From Actinomadura parmotrematis (lineage in GTDB: Bacteria > Actinomycetota > Actinomycetes > Streptosporangiales > Streptosporangiaceae): 64,000 bases of DNA. The stretch is taken from the NCBI RefSeq assembly GCF_019458805.1, contig NZ_JAIBOA010000022.1:62001-126000 (forward strand). Direction: 5' to 3'. The translations under genes and the position numbers were made by a program. Each line of letters begins with the position of its first letter. Position 1 is the stretch's first letter. Below the pieces are notes generated by a model. It searched no databases and was not told the origin of the DNA. It was given only the letters and a program-made list of their open reading frames with translations. This document shows, piece by piece, positions 1 through 7,241 of this stretch.

Positions 1-816
1 GCGGAGCTCCGCGAGGTCGAGCCGCACGCCGCCGGGGCGGCGGCGCTGCACTCCCCCAGCACCGCGATCGTGGACTACCCCGCCGTCGCCCGCGCGCTCG
101 CCGACGACGTGCGGGCGGCGGGCGGCACCGTCCGGCTCGGCGTCGAGGTGACCGGCCTCCGCCGCGCCAGCGGGCGCGTCGCCGTCCGCACCCCGCACGA
201 GGAGCTGGCGTTCGACCGGCTGATCGTCTGCGCGGGCCTGCACGCCGACCGCGTCGCGCGCCTCGCGGGCGACGCCCCGGACCCGGCGGTCGTGCCGTTC
301 CGCGGCGAGTACTACCGGCTCGTCCCCGAGCGCGCCGGTCTCGTGCGCGGCCTCATCTACCCGGTGCCCGACCCGCGCTACCCGTTCCTCGGCGTGCACT
401 TCACCCGCCGCGTCGACGGCGGCGTGGACGTCGGCCCGAACGCGGTGCTCGCCCTCGCCCGCGAGGGCTACCGGTGGCGCGACGCGCGCGCCGCCGACCT
501 GCTGGAGACGCTGCGCCGGCCGGGCTTCCGGCACTTGGCGCGGCGGCACTGGCGGACGGGCGCGCGCGAGCTGTACGGGTCGGCGGTGAAGCGGGCGTTC
601 GCCGCGCGGGCCCGCGCGTTCGTGCCGGAGCTGCGCGCGTCCGACATGGTGCCCGCGCCGGCCGGGGTGCGGGCGCAGGCCGTCGATCCGGACGGGTCGC
701 TGGTGGACGACTTCCGGATCGGGCGGCTCGGGCCGGTCACGACCGTCCGCAACGCCCCGTCCCCGGCCGCGACGTCATCGCTGGCCATCGCCGAGCACAT
801 CGTCCGGGAGCTGTGA
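1..816 (+). CDS. lhgO: L-2-hydroxyglutarate oxidase, 5' truncated by window edge
   Basis: FAD-dependent oxidase of the DAO fold that oxidises L-2-hydroxyglutarate to 2-oxoglutarate, a metabolite-repair step. The reading frame is open from base 1, so the N-terminal FAD-binding part lies outside the window. The visible part begins with the family-typical EPHAAGAAALHSPSTAIVDY stretch, followed by the substrate-domain segment with FRGEYYRL and the GVHFTRR and VGPNAVLALAREGY blocks seen in LhgO proteins. The C-terminus has the GVRAQAVDPDGSLVDDF and VRNAPSPAATSSLAIAEHI motifs, the latter being the second FAD-contact segment. It ends with TGA four bases before the stop of the convergent carboxylesterase gene. 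Family assignment is firm; substrate is by homology. Confidence 0.9.
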   Translation, partial: AELREVEPHAAGAAALHSPSTAIVDYPAVARALADDVRAAGGTVRLGVEVTGLRRASGRVAVRTPHEELAFDRLIVCAGLHADRVARLAGDAPDPAVVPFRGEYYRLVPERAGLVRGLIYPVPDPRYPFLGVHFTRRVDGGVDVGPNAVLALAREGYRWRDARAADLLETLRRPGFRHLARRHWRTGARELYGSAVKRAFAARARAFVPELRASDMVPAPAGVRAQAVDPDGSLVDDFRIGRLGPVTTVRNAPSPAATSSLAIAEHIVREL

Positions 817-819
817 GGG

Positions 820-2292
820 TCAGTCCTCGGCCCACAGGGCGCGGCGCTCGGGCCGCGGGTCTTCGACGACGGGGTTCTTCTCGCCGTCGAACACCTTCAC
901 GCGGCGGGCGCCGGCGTCGAACGGCTCCCAGCCGGGCCCCTCGCCGCGCGCGAACGCGAGCCAGGCGCCGTGCATGGCGTCGGCGAGCTCCTGCGGCGGG
1001 TGGGGGCCGCCGAGCGGCCGGTTGCCGGGCAGGTCGAGGGTGTCGAACACGAACCCGATCTCCAGGGCGTGGCAGGCGCCGAGCCCCTCGACGGGCGACG
1101 CCCAGGCGAACTCGTAGAACCAGGTGCGCGGCCCGTGCGCGAGCGCGACGCGCTCGGCGGGCGTCCGGAACAGCGTCTCGGTGATGATCGCGGCGAGCCG
1201 GTCGCCGGGCGTCGCGTCGCCGGGCGCCGCGAGGTGGGCCTCGACGACGCGCTGCGGCGTGCCCATGCCGGCCGCGATGGGGCCGACCAGCTCGGGGGTG
1301 ACGGCGGCGGCGAGGCCGGTCGGCACGAGGAACAGCCGGAACTCCTCGGCGGTGCAGCCGATGAGCAGGTCCACGTCGCGGCCGGCGCCGGCGGCGATCG
1401 CGTCGGCGGGGACCTCGCGCAGCAGCTCGCCGTCGAGGACGGGCGTCAGCGACATGCCGTTGCGGCAGGTGGAGACACCCCAGCGGGCGGGGTCGGGCAT
1501 CGCGGTGACCTCGGCGGCGACCGCCGCCTGCACCCGCAGGACGTCGCGCGGGGCGACGGCGGCGAAGCCCTCGGCGGTCGGCTCGACGCCGAGCCGCGCG
1601 GCGGTCTCCCTGGTGACCAGCAGCGCGTCCTCGGCGGTCTGCACGACCTGGCCGGCGCCGCTCTGCGCGACGGCGCGGCGGAACAGGCCGAGGTCGAGGG
1701 ACAGCAGCGTGACGACGCTCATCGCGCCGGCCGACTCGCCGAACACCGTGACCTCGCCGGGGTCGCCGCCGAACGCGGCGATGTTGTCGCGCACCCACTC
1801 CAGCGCGGCGATCTGGTCGAGCAGGCCGCGGTTGGCGGGCGCGCCCGGCAGGTGCGCGAAGCCCTCGACGCCGAGCCGGTAGTTGATCGTCACGCAGACG
1901 GCGCCGTCGCGGGCGAAGCGGGCGCCGCTGTAGACGTCGATCGCGCCCGAGCCGTTGCGGAACGCGCCGCCGTGGATCCACACCAGGACGGGCAGGCCGG
2001 AGGCGCCGGGGTCGGGCGTCCAGACGTTGAGGTTGAGGCAGTCCTCGCCCTCGATGTCGGGGTCGGGCAGCAGCACCGCGAAGGCGTGCGGGTAGGGCGG
2101 TTTCGGCGCCGTCGGGCCGTGGGCCGTGGCGTCGCGGACGCCGTCCCACGGCTCGGGCGGCTGCGGCCGCTGGAAGCGGCGGGGGCCGAACGGCGGGGCG
2201 GCGTAGGGGATGCCGAGGTAGGCCGACACGCCCTGCTCGACCCTGCCGCCGACCTCGCCGTACGCCGTCCGGACGACCCGCGCCGCCTCCAT
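820..2292 (-). CDS. Type B carboxylesterase
   Basis: Serine esterase of the carboxylesterase/para-nitrobenzyl esterase family, 490 residues, the usual length. It shows the N-terminal family start (AYGEVGGRVEQGVSAYLGIPYA), the EDCLNLNVW motif near residues 83-91, the oxyanion-hole HGGAF near 107-111 and the nucleophile motif GESAGA with Ser187. The catalytic Glu and His lie in the C-terminal half. No signal peptide is visible, so it is probably cytoplasmic. A TetR gene lies upstream on the same strand, and a 12-bp palindrome (2304-2315) sits just before the start, which may be a regulator site. The physiological ester is unknown. Confidence 0.93.
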   Translation of the reverse strand: MEAARVVRTAYGEVGGRVEQGVSAYLGIPYAAPPFGPRRFQRPQPPEPWDGVRDATAHGPTAPKPPYPHAFAVLLPDPDIEGEDCLNLNVWTPDPGASGLPVLVWIHGGAFRNGSGAIDVYSGARFARDGAVCVTINYRLGVEGFAHLPGAPANRGLLDQIAALEWVRDNIAAFGGDPGEVTVFGESAGAMSVVTLLSLDLGLFRRAVAQSGAGQVVQTAEDALLVTRETAARLGVEPTAEGFAAVAPRDVLRVQAAVAAEVTAMPDPARWGVSTCRNGMSLTPVLDGELLREVPADAIAAGAGRDVDLLIGCTAEEFRLFLVPTGLAAAVTPELVGPIAAGMGTPQRVVEAHLAAPGDATPGDRLAAIITETLFRTPAERVALAHGPRTWFYEFAWASPVEGLGACHALEIGFVFDTLDLPGNRPLGGPHPPQELADAMHGAWLAFARGEGPGWEPFDAGARRVKVFDGEKNPVVEDPRPERRALWAED

Positions 2293-2303
2293 CGCGCCAC
2301 CAC

Positions 2304-2315
2304 CGTTCTAGAACG
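2304..2315. promoter_or_regulatory. 12-bp palindrome upstream of carboxylesterase
   Basis: CGTTCTAGAACG is a perfect palindrome 12 bases before the carboxylesterase start. The half CGTTCTAG recurs at 6498-6505 upstream of the P450 gene. TAGAAC half-sites resemble the KstR/TetR type of operator in mycolic actinobacteria, but the match is only partial. Role is inferred from position. Confidence 0.35.
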
Positions 2316-2420
2316 TGATTCGAGATTCGCAGCGTACGGGACGCCGGCCGCCCGGTGAAAGTCCCGGGCCCCGCCACAACCGCCCCGGCCGGCGGCGCGG
2401 CCCCGCCACAGGGGCCGCCG

Positions 2421-3035
2421 TCAGGGGCGGCGGAGCATCCGGGTGAGGTGGTCGCGGGCGAAGGCGCGCATCTCGTCCTCGCCGTCCAGCGCGAGACCGG
2501 CGCCGGGGACGAGCAGCAGCGAGAACGCGAGCCGCAGCAGCACCTCGGCGACCGTCGCGTAGTCGTCGCCGCCGGCGGGGTCGGCGCGGCGGAGCCGGTC
2601 GGCGAGGATGTCGCGGGCGGCGACCATGACGGCGTCGCCGTTCATGGTGAGCTGCGGCAGGAACACCTCCGGCTCGCTCTGCACGACGCGGGCGAGCAGC
2701 GGGTGGGCGCGGGCGGCGCTCAGCCCGACGACGAAGCCCTCCACGACGACGTCCGCCGGGCCCGCGAGGCCCTCGGTCGCCGCCGCGATGCGGAGCAGGA
2801 AGCGCCGCACCTCGCGCAGGATGACCGCCTGCATGAGCTGGTCCTTGCCCGCGAACCGCCGGTAGATGGTGGTGCGGGCGACGCCGGCGCGCTTCGCCAC
2901 GTCCTCCACGCTGACGCGGCGCAGGCCGTGGGCGGCGAACTCGCCGAGGGCGGCGTCCAGGATGCGGGTGTCCAGGGCGTCGGCGGCGGGCGCGGCGGCC
3001 AGCAGGCCGGCGTCCAGCGTCAGGTGGCCGGTCAT
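2421..3035 (-). CDS. TetR/AcrR family transcriptional regulator
   Basis: A 204-residue one-domain repressor when started at the ATG at 3035 (MTGHLTLDAG); an upstream in-frame ATG at 3080 would add 15 residues of low-complexity sequence and is less likely. The N-terminal helix-turn-helix is plain (ILDAALGEFAAHGLRRVSVE, then VAKRAGVARTTIYRRFAGKD), followed by an all-helical ligand-binding half. It lies 128 bp upstream of the carboxylesterase on the same strand and has a near-perfect dyad 45 bp upstream, suggesting autoregulation. The ligand and other targets are not visible. Confidence 0.92.
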   Translation of the reverse strand: MTGHLTLDAGLLAAAPAADALDTRILDAALGEFAAHGLRRVSVEDVAKRAGVARTTIYRRFAGKDQLMQAVILREVRRFLLRIAAATEGLAGPADVVVEGFVVGLSAARAHPLLARVVQSEPEVFLPQLTMNGDAVMVAARDILADRLRRADPAGGDDYATVAEVLLRLAFSLLLVPGAGLALDGEDEMRAFARDHLTRMLRRP

Positions 3036-3389
3036 GTACCCGACAGTAGCCGGGGGCGGGCGGCGGCCGGTACCGGGCATAAGTACTCGATTACTTCCGT
3101 CTCGCGGTGGTGCGCACGACCGCCCCGGTGCCTCCCGGCCCGCCCTCGCCGACCTGGCGCCGCTTCGGCGACCGGATTTCTCGTGACGCTGCCACAGCGG
3201 CAGTGAGGGTCGCGTCGCCGGAGCCGGTGGTACGGAGGCGCGACGGAACGCACGGACGTTCCCGGACCACCCGATTAGAGCGGCACGGAAAGGGCAGAGT
3301 GGCCGGGAACGGCCATTGGGGCGGGCGTGGCGGTCGCTGCGTGCCGCTCGGCCGGTCGGCTAGCTTGAGCCCCCCAGGGGCCGACGAAG
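3036..3389. other. Intergenic region, 354 bp, no gene seen
   Basis: Divergent spacer between the TetR gene (minus) and the PH-domain gene (plus). Apart from the 16-bp dyad at 3081-3096, I see no reading frame with convincing codon bias, no RNA gene and no strong hairpin. Confidence 0.5.
3081..3096. promoter_or_regulatory. Candidate TetR operator (16-bp dyad)
   Basis: AAGTACTCGATTACTT: 14 of 16 positions are symmetric (AAGTA, central TCGA, TACTT). It stands 45 bp upstream of the TetR start at 3035, the expected place for an autoregulatory site. Function is inferred. Confidence 0.45.
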
Positions 3390-3914
3390 GTGGCCAAGGT
3401 GAACATGCAGGACATGGTCGTCTTCCGGGGCGACACCGAGCACGCCGTGGGCAAGTACCTCATGTCGTACGAGGGCCACGTCATCGCGGTCCGCCGGCAT
3501 CCGGCGGTGCTGCTGAACGCGCTGCTCCTCGCCGTCGGCCTGCTGATCCTCTGCGGCCTCGTGCAGGGCTTCACCGGCTTCGCCTGGGTGTGGGTCCTCT
3601 GGGCGCTGTCGCTGGTCTACCTGCTCGGCAAGGTCTACGAGTGGTCGGACGAGTTCTTCGTCGTCACCGAGCACCGGATCATGCTGATCCACGGGATCAT
3701 CACCCGCACCGTCGCGATGATGCCGCTCGCGCAGGTCACCGACATCGCGCTGAACCGGTCGGCGCGCGGGCGGCTGCTCGGGTACGGCGAGTTCATCATG
3801 GAGTCGGCGGGCCAGAAGCAGGCGCTCCGCAACGTCGACTACATCCCCTACCCCGAGCAGCTCTACCTGGAGGTCTCCTCCGTGGTCTTCGGCGTCACCG
3901 ACGCCACCGACTGA
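3390..3914 (+). CDS. PH-domain (bPH2-type) membrane protein
   Basis: A 174-residue protein of the bacterial PH-like family. It begins GTG at 3390; the ATG at 3405 (MQDMVVFRGD), with AAGGTG in front, is an equally good start. Residues about 5-30 form a polar N-terminus (GKYLMSYEGHVIAVRRHPAV), then two membrane segments lie near residues 38-55 and 58-75. The C-terminal bPH domain carries the typical VVTEHRIMLIHGIITRTVAMMPLAQVTD-type block ending in an LGYGEFIMES-like strand. Such proteins are membrane-anchored and of unknown role. It is followed at once by a strong 18-bp hairpin. Function beyond the fold is not known. Confidence 0.85.
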   Translation: MAKVNMQDMVVFRGDTEHAVGKYLMSYEGHVIAVRRHPAVLLNALLLAVGLLILCGLVQGFTGFAWVWVLWALSLVYLLGKVYEWSDEFFVVTEHRIMLIHGIITRTVAMMPLAQVTDIALNRSARGRLLGYGEFIMESAGQKQALRNVDYIPYPEQLYLEVSSVVFGVTDATD

Positions 3915-3952
3915 CGCCCGCACGGATGGCCGGACGGCCATCCGTGCGGGCG
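3915..3952. terminator. Bidirectional hairpin between convergent genes
   Basis: Perfect 18-bp inverted repeat (3915-3932 with 3935-3952) and a 2-base spacer, starting directly after the PH-gene stop and ending 4 bases before the stop of the opposing antitoxin-like gene. It has no clear T-run, as is common in high-GC genomes. Confidence 0.7.
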
Positions 3953-3956
3953 CGGG

Positions 3957-4199
3957 CTAGCGGCCCTGCTCGTCCTGGGCGTTCTGGTCGCCCTGGTCGT
4001 CCTGGGCGCCGCTCGCGTCGCGCGGGACGCCGAGGCGGTCCTCGGCGGCGCCGACGCCCGAGTCGATCTGCTCGCCGTACTTGCCGCCGGTGCGCTCGTC
4101 GGCGTAGTCGCCGGCCTTGTCGAACGCCTTGTCGGCCTGTTCGGGGTGGTCCTTCGCGAAGTCCTGGGCCTTGTCCGCCCAGCCGCCGAGGTCTGCCAT
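3957..4199 (-). CDS. Small Rv0909/MT0933-type antitoxin-like protein
   Basis: An 80-residue, highly charged, Asp/Lys/Ala-rich protein (ADKAQDFAKDHPEQADKAFD, then KAGDYADERTGGKYGEQIDS). This matches the MT0933/Rv0909 antitoxin-like family, short helical proteins. In M. tuberculosis the Rv0909 antitoxin is paired with an Rv0910 SRPBCC-fold toxin; no such partner is adjacent here, since neighbours are a PH-domain protein and an SDR. The ATG at 4199 has a purine-rich GGGAGGAACG just upstream. It may be a solitary stress protein instead of half of a toxin-antitoxin pair. Confidence 0.75.
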   Translation of the reverse strand: MADLGGWADKAQDFAKDHPEQADKAFDKAGDYADERTGGKYGEQIDSGVGAAEDRLGVPRDASGAQDDQGDQNAQDEQGR

Positions 4200-4309
4200 G
4201 ACGTTCCTCCCGTTCCGTCGGTCTCGTACGAACGGCGCCTACCCGAAGAAGCGGGAGTGATGCGGAACGCGCCATGACCATCGCCGCGGCGGCGGGGCGG
4301 ATCCGCCCG

Positions 4310-5101
4310 CTAGCCGCGGATGCGCGCGTCGTAGCCCTTGCGGGCGTCGGCGTCGTAGTCCAGGAAGACCTTGTCGAGCTCGAAGCGGCGGATCGTCGCC
4401 TCGCGGACGCGGTCGGGCAGCAGCGCCCCGAACCGGACCTGGCGGCCGTACTTGGCCGGGACGGTGAGCGCCGACCGCGGCTTGCCGATCATCTGCACGA
4501 CGGCGGCCGCGATCTCCTCGGGCTCGCAGTTGCGCTGCCCCTTCGGGCTGCGGGTGCCGGAGATCAGCTCGGTGTTGGTGAACGTCGGCAGGATCGCGCC
4601 GACCTTCACGCCCGACTCCAGCACCTCCAGCCGGGTCGACTCGGTGAACGCGACGACGGCGGCCTTGCTGGCGTTGTAGAGCGCGAGGCCGGGGGTCGGC
4701 AGCAGGCCCGCCACCGACGCGATGTTGATGATCTGGCCGCGGCCGCGCGGCAGCATCCGCTCCAGCGCGAGCTTGGTGCCGAGCATGACGCCGTGCACGT
4801 TGATGTCCAGGCAGCGGCGGGCGTCCTCGTCGGACTCGGCGGTGACCGGCCCGATCGGCATGATCCCGGCGTTGTTGACGAGGACGTCCACGTCGCCGGT
4901 GGCGTCGAGGAAGGCGCTGAAGGACGCGCGGTCGGTGACGTCGAGCGGCAGCGCGGTCGCGCCGATCCCGGCGGCCGCCTCCTTGACCGCGGTCTCGTCG
5001 ATGTCGCCGATGACGACGGTGGCGCCCTTGGCCTGGACGGCGCGGGCGGTGGCGAGGCCGATGCCGCGCGCGGCACCGGTGATGGCGATGACCTTGCTCA
5101 T
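4310..5101 (-). CDS. Short-chain dehydrogenase/reductase (Rv3057c-like)
   Basis: Classical SDR of 263 residues. The cofactor loop TGAARGIG is at residues 8-15, NNAG follows DVDVLV, and the catalytic Ser and YNASK (Tyr/Lys) are present (INIASVAG, LALYNASKAAV). An Asp after strand 2 (VIGDIDE) suggests NAD(H) preference. The start ATG overlaps the TGA of the P450 gene by 4 bases (ATGA), so the two are translationally coupled. In M. tuberculosis, as I recall, the CYP136 and Rv3057c genes sit together in the same way. Probable role: oxidation or reduction of a hydroxylated lipid or terpenoid made by the P450; substrate unknown. Confidence 0.92.
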   Translation of the reverse strand: MSKVIAITGAARGIGLATARAVQAKGATVVIGDIDETAVKEAAAGIGATALPLDVTDRASFSAFLDATGDVDVLVNNAGIMPIGPVTAESDEDARRCLDINVHGVMLGTKLALERMLPRGRGQIINIASVAGLLPTPGLALYNASKAAVVAFTESTRLEVLESGVKVGAILPTFTNTELISGTRSPKGQRNCEPEEIAAAVVQMIGKPRSALTVPAKYGRQVRFGALLPDRVREATIRRFELDKVFLDYDADARKGYDARIRG

Positions 5102-6456
5102 CGGTTCTCCAGGAGGTCGAGGCGGACGGGCAGGCCGTCCTTCGGCGAGGGCAGGGAGGTGGTGTCGAGGGGCCAGGTGTAGCGGCCGGGGACGCTCCAG
5201 CGGCGCTTCAGCAGGAGCTGGTGCAGGATGCTCTTCACCTGCATCCCGGCGAAGTGCAGGCCGATGCACTTGTGCGCGCCGCCGCCGAAGGGGTGCCAGG
5301 CGTACCTGTGCACCTTGTCCTCGCGGCGCCCGGGCGCGAACCGCTCGGGGTCGAACCGCTCGGGGTCGGGCCACCACTCGGCCATGTGGTGGTTGGTGAG
5401 CGGCGTGACGACGACGGTCGTCCCGGCCGGGACGTGGTAGCCGAGGATCTCGGTGTCCTTGACGACGCGGCGCGGCAGCGCGGGCACCGGCGCGACCAGC
5501 CGGAGCGCCTCCTTCATCGCCATGTCGACGCCGGTCAGGGCGTCGAGGTCGGCGAACTCCAGGACGGGCTTGCCGAGCGCCAGCGACTCGTCCCGCAGCC
5601 GCTCCTGCCACTCGGGGTGCTTGGCCAGGTAGTAGGCCATGGTGGTGAGCGTGATGGTGGTGGTGTCGTGCGCCGCCATCAGCGCGAAGATCATGTGGTT
5701 GACGACGTCCTCGTCGGTGAAGCGGTGGCCGTCGTCGGTCTCGGCCGCGCAGAGCGCCGCGAACAGGTCGTCGCCGCCGTCGCGGCGCTTGGCCGGCAGG
5801 TGCCGGTAGAAGAACGCCTCCAGCTCCTTGCGCGCCTTCAGCCCCTTGTGCCAGCGGAGGCCCGGGACGGGCGCGCGCACGTAGGCGGTGCCGGCGCGGA
5901 CGGCGTCGATGAACGCGCCGTTGACGCGGTCGGCCTCGGCGCGGTCCAGCTCGACGCCCATGAACACGTCGGTGGCGAGGTCGAGGGTGAGCTTCTTGAC
6001 GTGGTCGTAGAAGCGGAAGTCGCGGCCGGGCTCCCAGGCGTCGAGGCCCGCCGCGATGCCCGGCGCCATCGCGTCCATGTAGGAGCGCAGCCGGTCGCGG
6101 GTGAACGCCTGCTGCATGATGCGCCGGTGGTGCAGGTGCTCCTCGAAGTCGAGCAGCATGATCCCGCGGTAGAAGAACGGGCCGATGAAGTAGCTCCAGG
6201 CCGGCCCGTTGGCGAACGCCTTGTCCCGGTTCACCAGGACGGCCTCGGTGGCCTCGGGGCCCTGGACGGTCACGGTGCGCTGGCCGAGCAGCCAGTCCCA
6301 GCTCACCGCGCCGTAGGCGTCGTAGCGTTCGCGGGCGAGCTCGAACGGGCGGCGCATGGCCGCCAGGGTGCCGCCGAGGTAGGGCAGCCCCGGCACGCCG
6401 GGGACCGGTTTCAGGCCGCTGCCGGGCGGCGGTGGGGCGAGGACGCTCGGGGCCAT
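5098..6456 (-). CDS. Cytochrome P450 (CYP136-like by context)
   Basis: A 452-residue heme monooxygenase. The proline-rich start PVPGVPGLPYLG leads into the fold; the I-helix oxygen-activation motif is ALMAAHDTTT, the ExxR pair is in KEALR, and the heme-Cys loop is FGGGAHKCIG. I chose ATG 6456 because GGGAGGG lies just upstream; an in-frame ATG at 6477 would add seven residues. The stop overlaps the SDR start. No redox partner gene is adjacent. The sequence type (eukaryote-like, long N-terminus) plus the SDR partner resembles the CYP136 locus. Substrate unknown. Confidence 0.93.
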   Translation of the reverse strand: MAPSVLAPPPPGSGLKPVPGVPGLPYLGGTLAAMRRPFELARERYDAYGAVSWDWLLGQRTVTVQGPEATEAVLVNRDKAFANGPAWSYFIGPFFYRGIMLLDFEEHLHHRRIMQQAFTRDRLRSYMDAMAPGIAAGLDAWEPGRDFRFYDHVKKLTLDLATDVFMGVELDRAEADRVNGAFIDAVRAGTAYVRAPVPGLRWHKGLKARKELEAFFYRHLPAKRRDGGDDLFAALCAAETDDGHRFTDEDVVNHMIFALMAAHDTTTITLTTMAYYLAKHPEWQERLRDESLALGKPVLEFADLDALTGVDMAMKEALRLVAPVPALPRRVVKDTEILGYHVPAGTTVVVTPLTNHHMAEWWPDPERFDPERFAPGRREDKVHRYAWHPFGGGAHKCIGLHFAGMQVKSILHQLLLKRRWSVPGRYTWPLDTTSLPSPKDGLPVRLDLLENR

Positions 6457-6614
6457 GGACCCTCCCCGGGGGAACAAAGGGACGATTTGTGTAGCTTCGT
6501 TCTAGCGCAGGCGACGGCAGTAAGTCCATACTTGCACGGCACCGGGGTAAAGGTTCCGCCCTCCTTCGGCCTGCGTCCGGCAGGGGGTGCGCGGCGCCGC
6601 CTACCGTCGGGGAC

Positions 6615-7241
6615 ATGCCCGTTGTGATCATGCAGCCCGCGCCCGCGCCGGTCCGGCCCGCCGCGACGGCCCCAGGCACGCTGCGGCCCGGCGACACCGG
6701 CGCCCGGGTGCGCGCCCTGCAGCTCCGCCTGCGCGCCCTGCACTACGACCCGGGGGCCGCCGACGGCCGTTTCCGGTCCGACACCCGCACCGCCGTCTGG
6801 GCGTTCCAGAAGGTCCAGCGGATGCGGCCGGACGGCGTCGTGGACGGGCCCGTCTGGAAGGCGCTCGCCCACCCGCGCACGCCGCGGGCGCTGACGCGCG
6901 CGCACGAGAGCGCCCGCGTGGACATCGACCTGAAGCGGCAGCTCCTCGTGGCCTACCGCAAGGGCCGTCCCGTGCTGATCAGCCACATCTCGACCGGCTC
7001 GCCCGGCCGCCGCACGCCCGCCGGCGACTTCCACGTCACCCGCCGCGTCAACGGCTGGCGGCACTCCCACCTCGGCTACATGTACAAGCCGCTGTACTTC
7101 CATTCCGGCTACGCCATGCACGGCTCGCTGAGCGTGCCGCGCCACCCGGCGTCCCACGGCTGCGTGCGCATCCCGATGCACACCGCCGACCTGCTCCCGC
7201 GCCTCGTCCGCAACGGCGCCCCCGTCCACGTCCGCGGCTAG
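6615..7241 (+). CDS. L,D-transpeptidase with peptidoglycan-binding domain
   Basis: A 208-residue protein. Residues about 23-85 form a PG_binding_1 repeat (LRPGDTGARVRALQLRLRAL, then the DGRFRSDTRTAVWAFQ part). Residues about 98-208 form a YkuD catalytic domain with HG at 169-170 and the nucleophile motif SHGCVR (Cys183). Such enzymes make 3-3 crosslinks or attach proteins to peptidoglycan outside the cell. Oddly, the N-terminus MPVVIMQPAPAPVRPAATAP has no convincing signal peptide or membrane anchor, and no better upstream start is seen. Its last four bases overlap the 3' end of the opposing gene. Confidence 0.92.
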   Translation: MPVVIMQPAPAPVRPAATAPGTLRPGDTGARVRALQLRLRALHYDPGAADGRFRSDTRTAVWAFQKVQRMRPDGVVDGPVWKALAHPRTPRALTRAHESARVDIDLKRQLLVAYRKGRPVLISHISTGSPGRRTPAGDFHVTRRVNGWRHSHLGYMYKPLYFHSGYAMHGSLSVPRHPASHGCVRIPMHTADLLPRLVRNGAPVHVRG

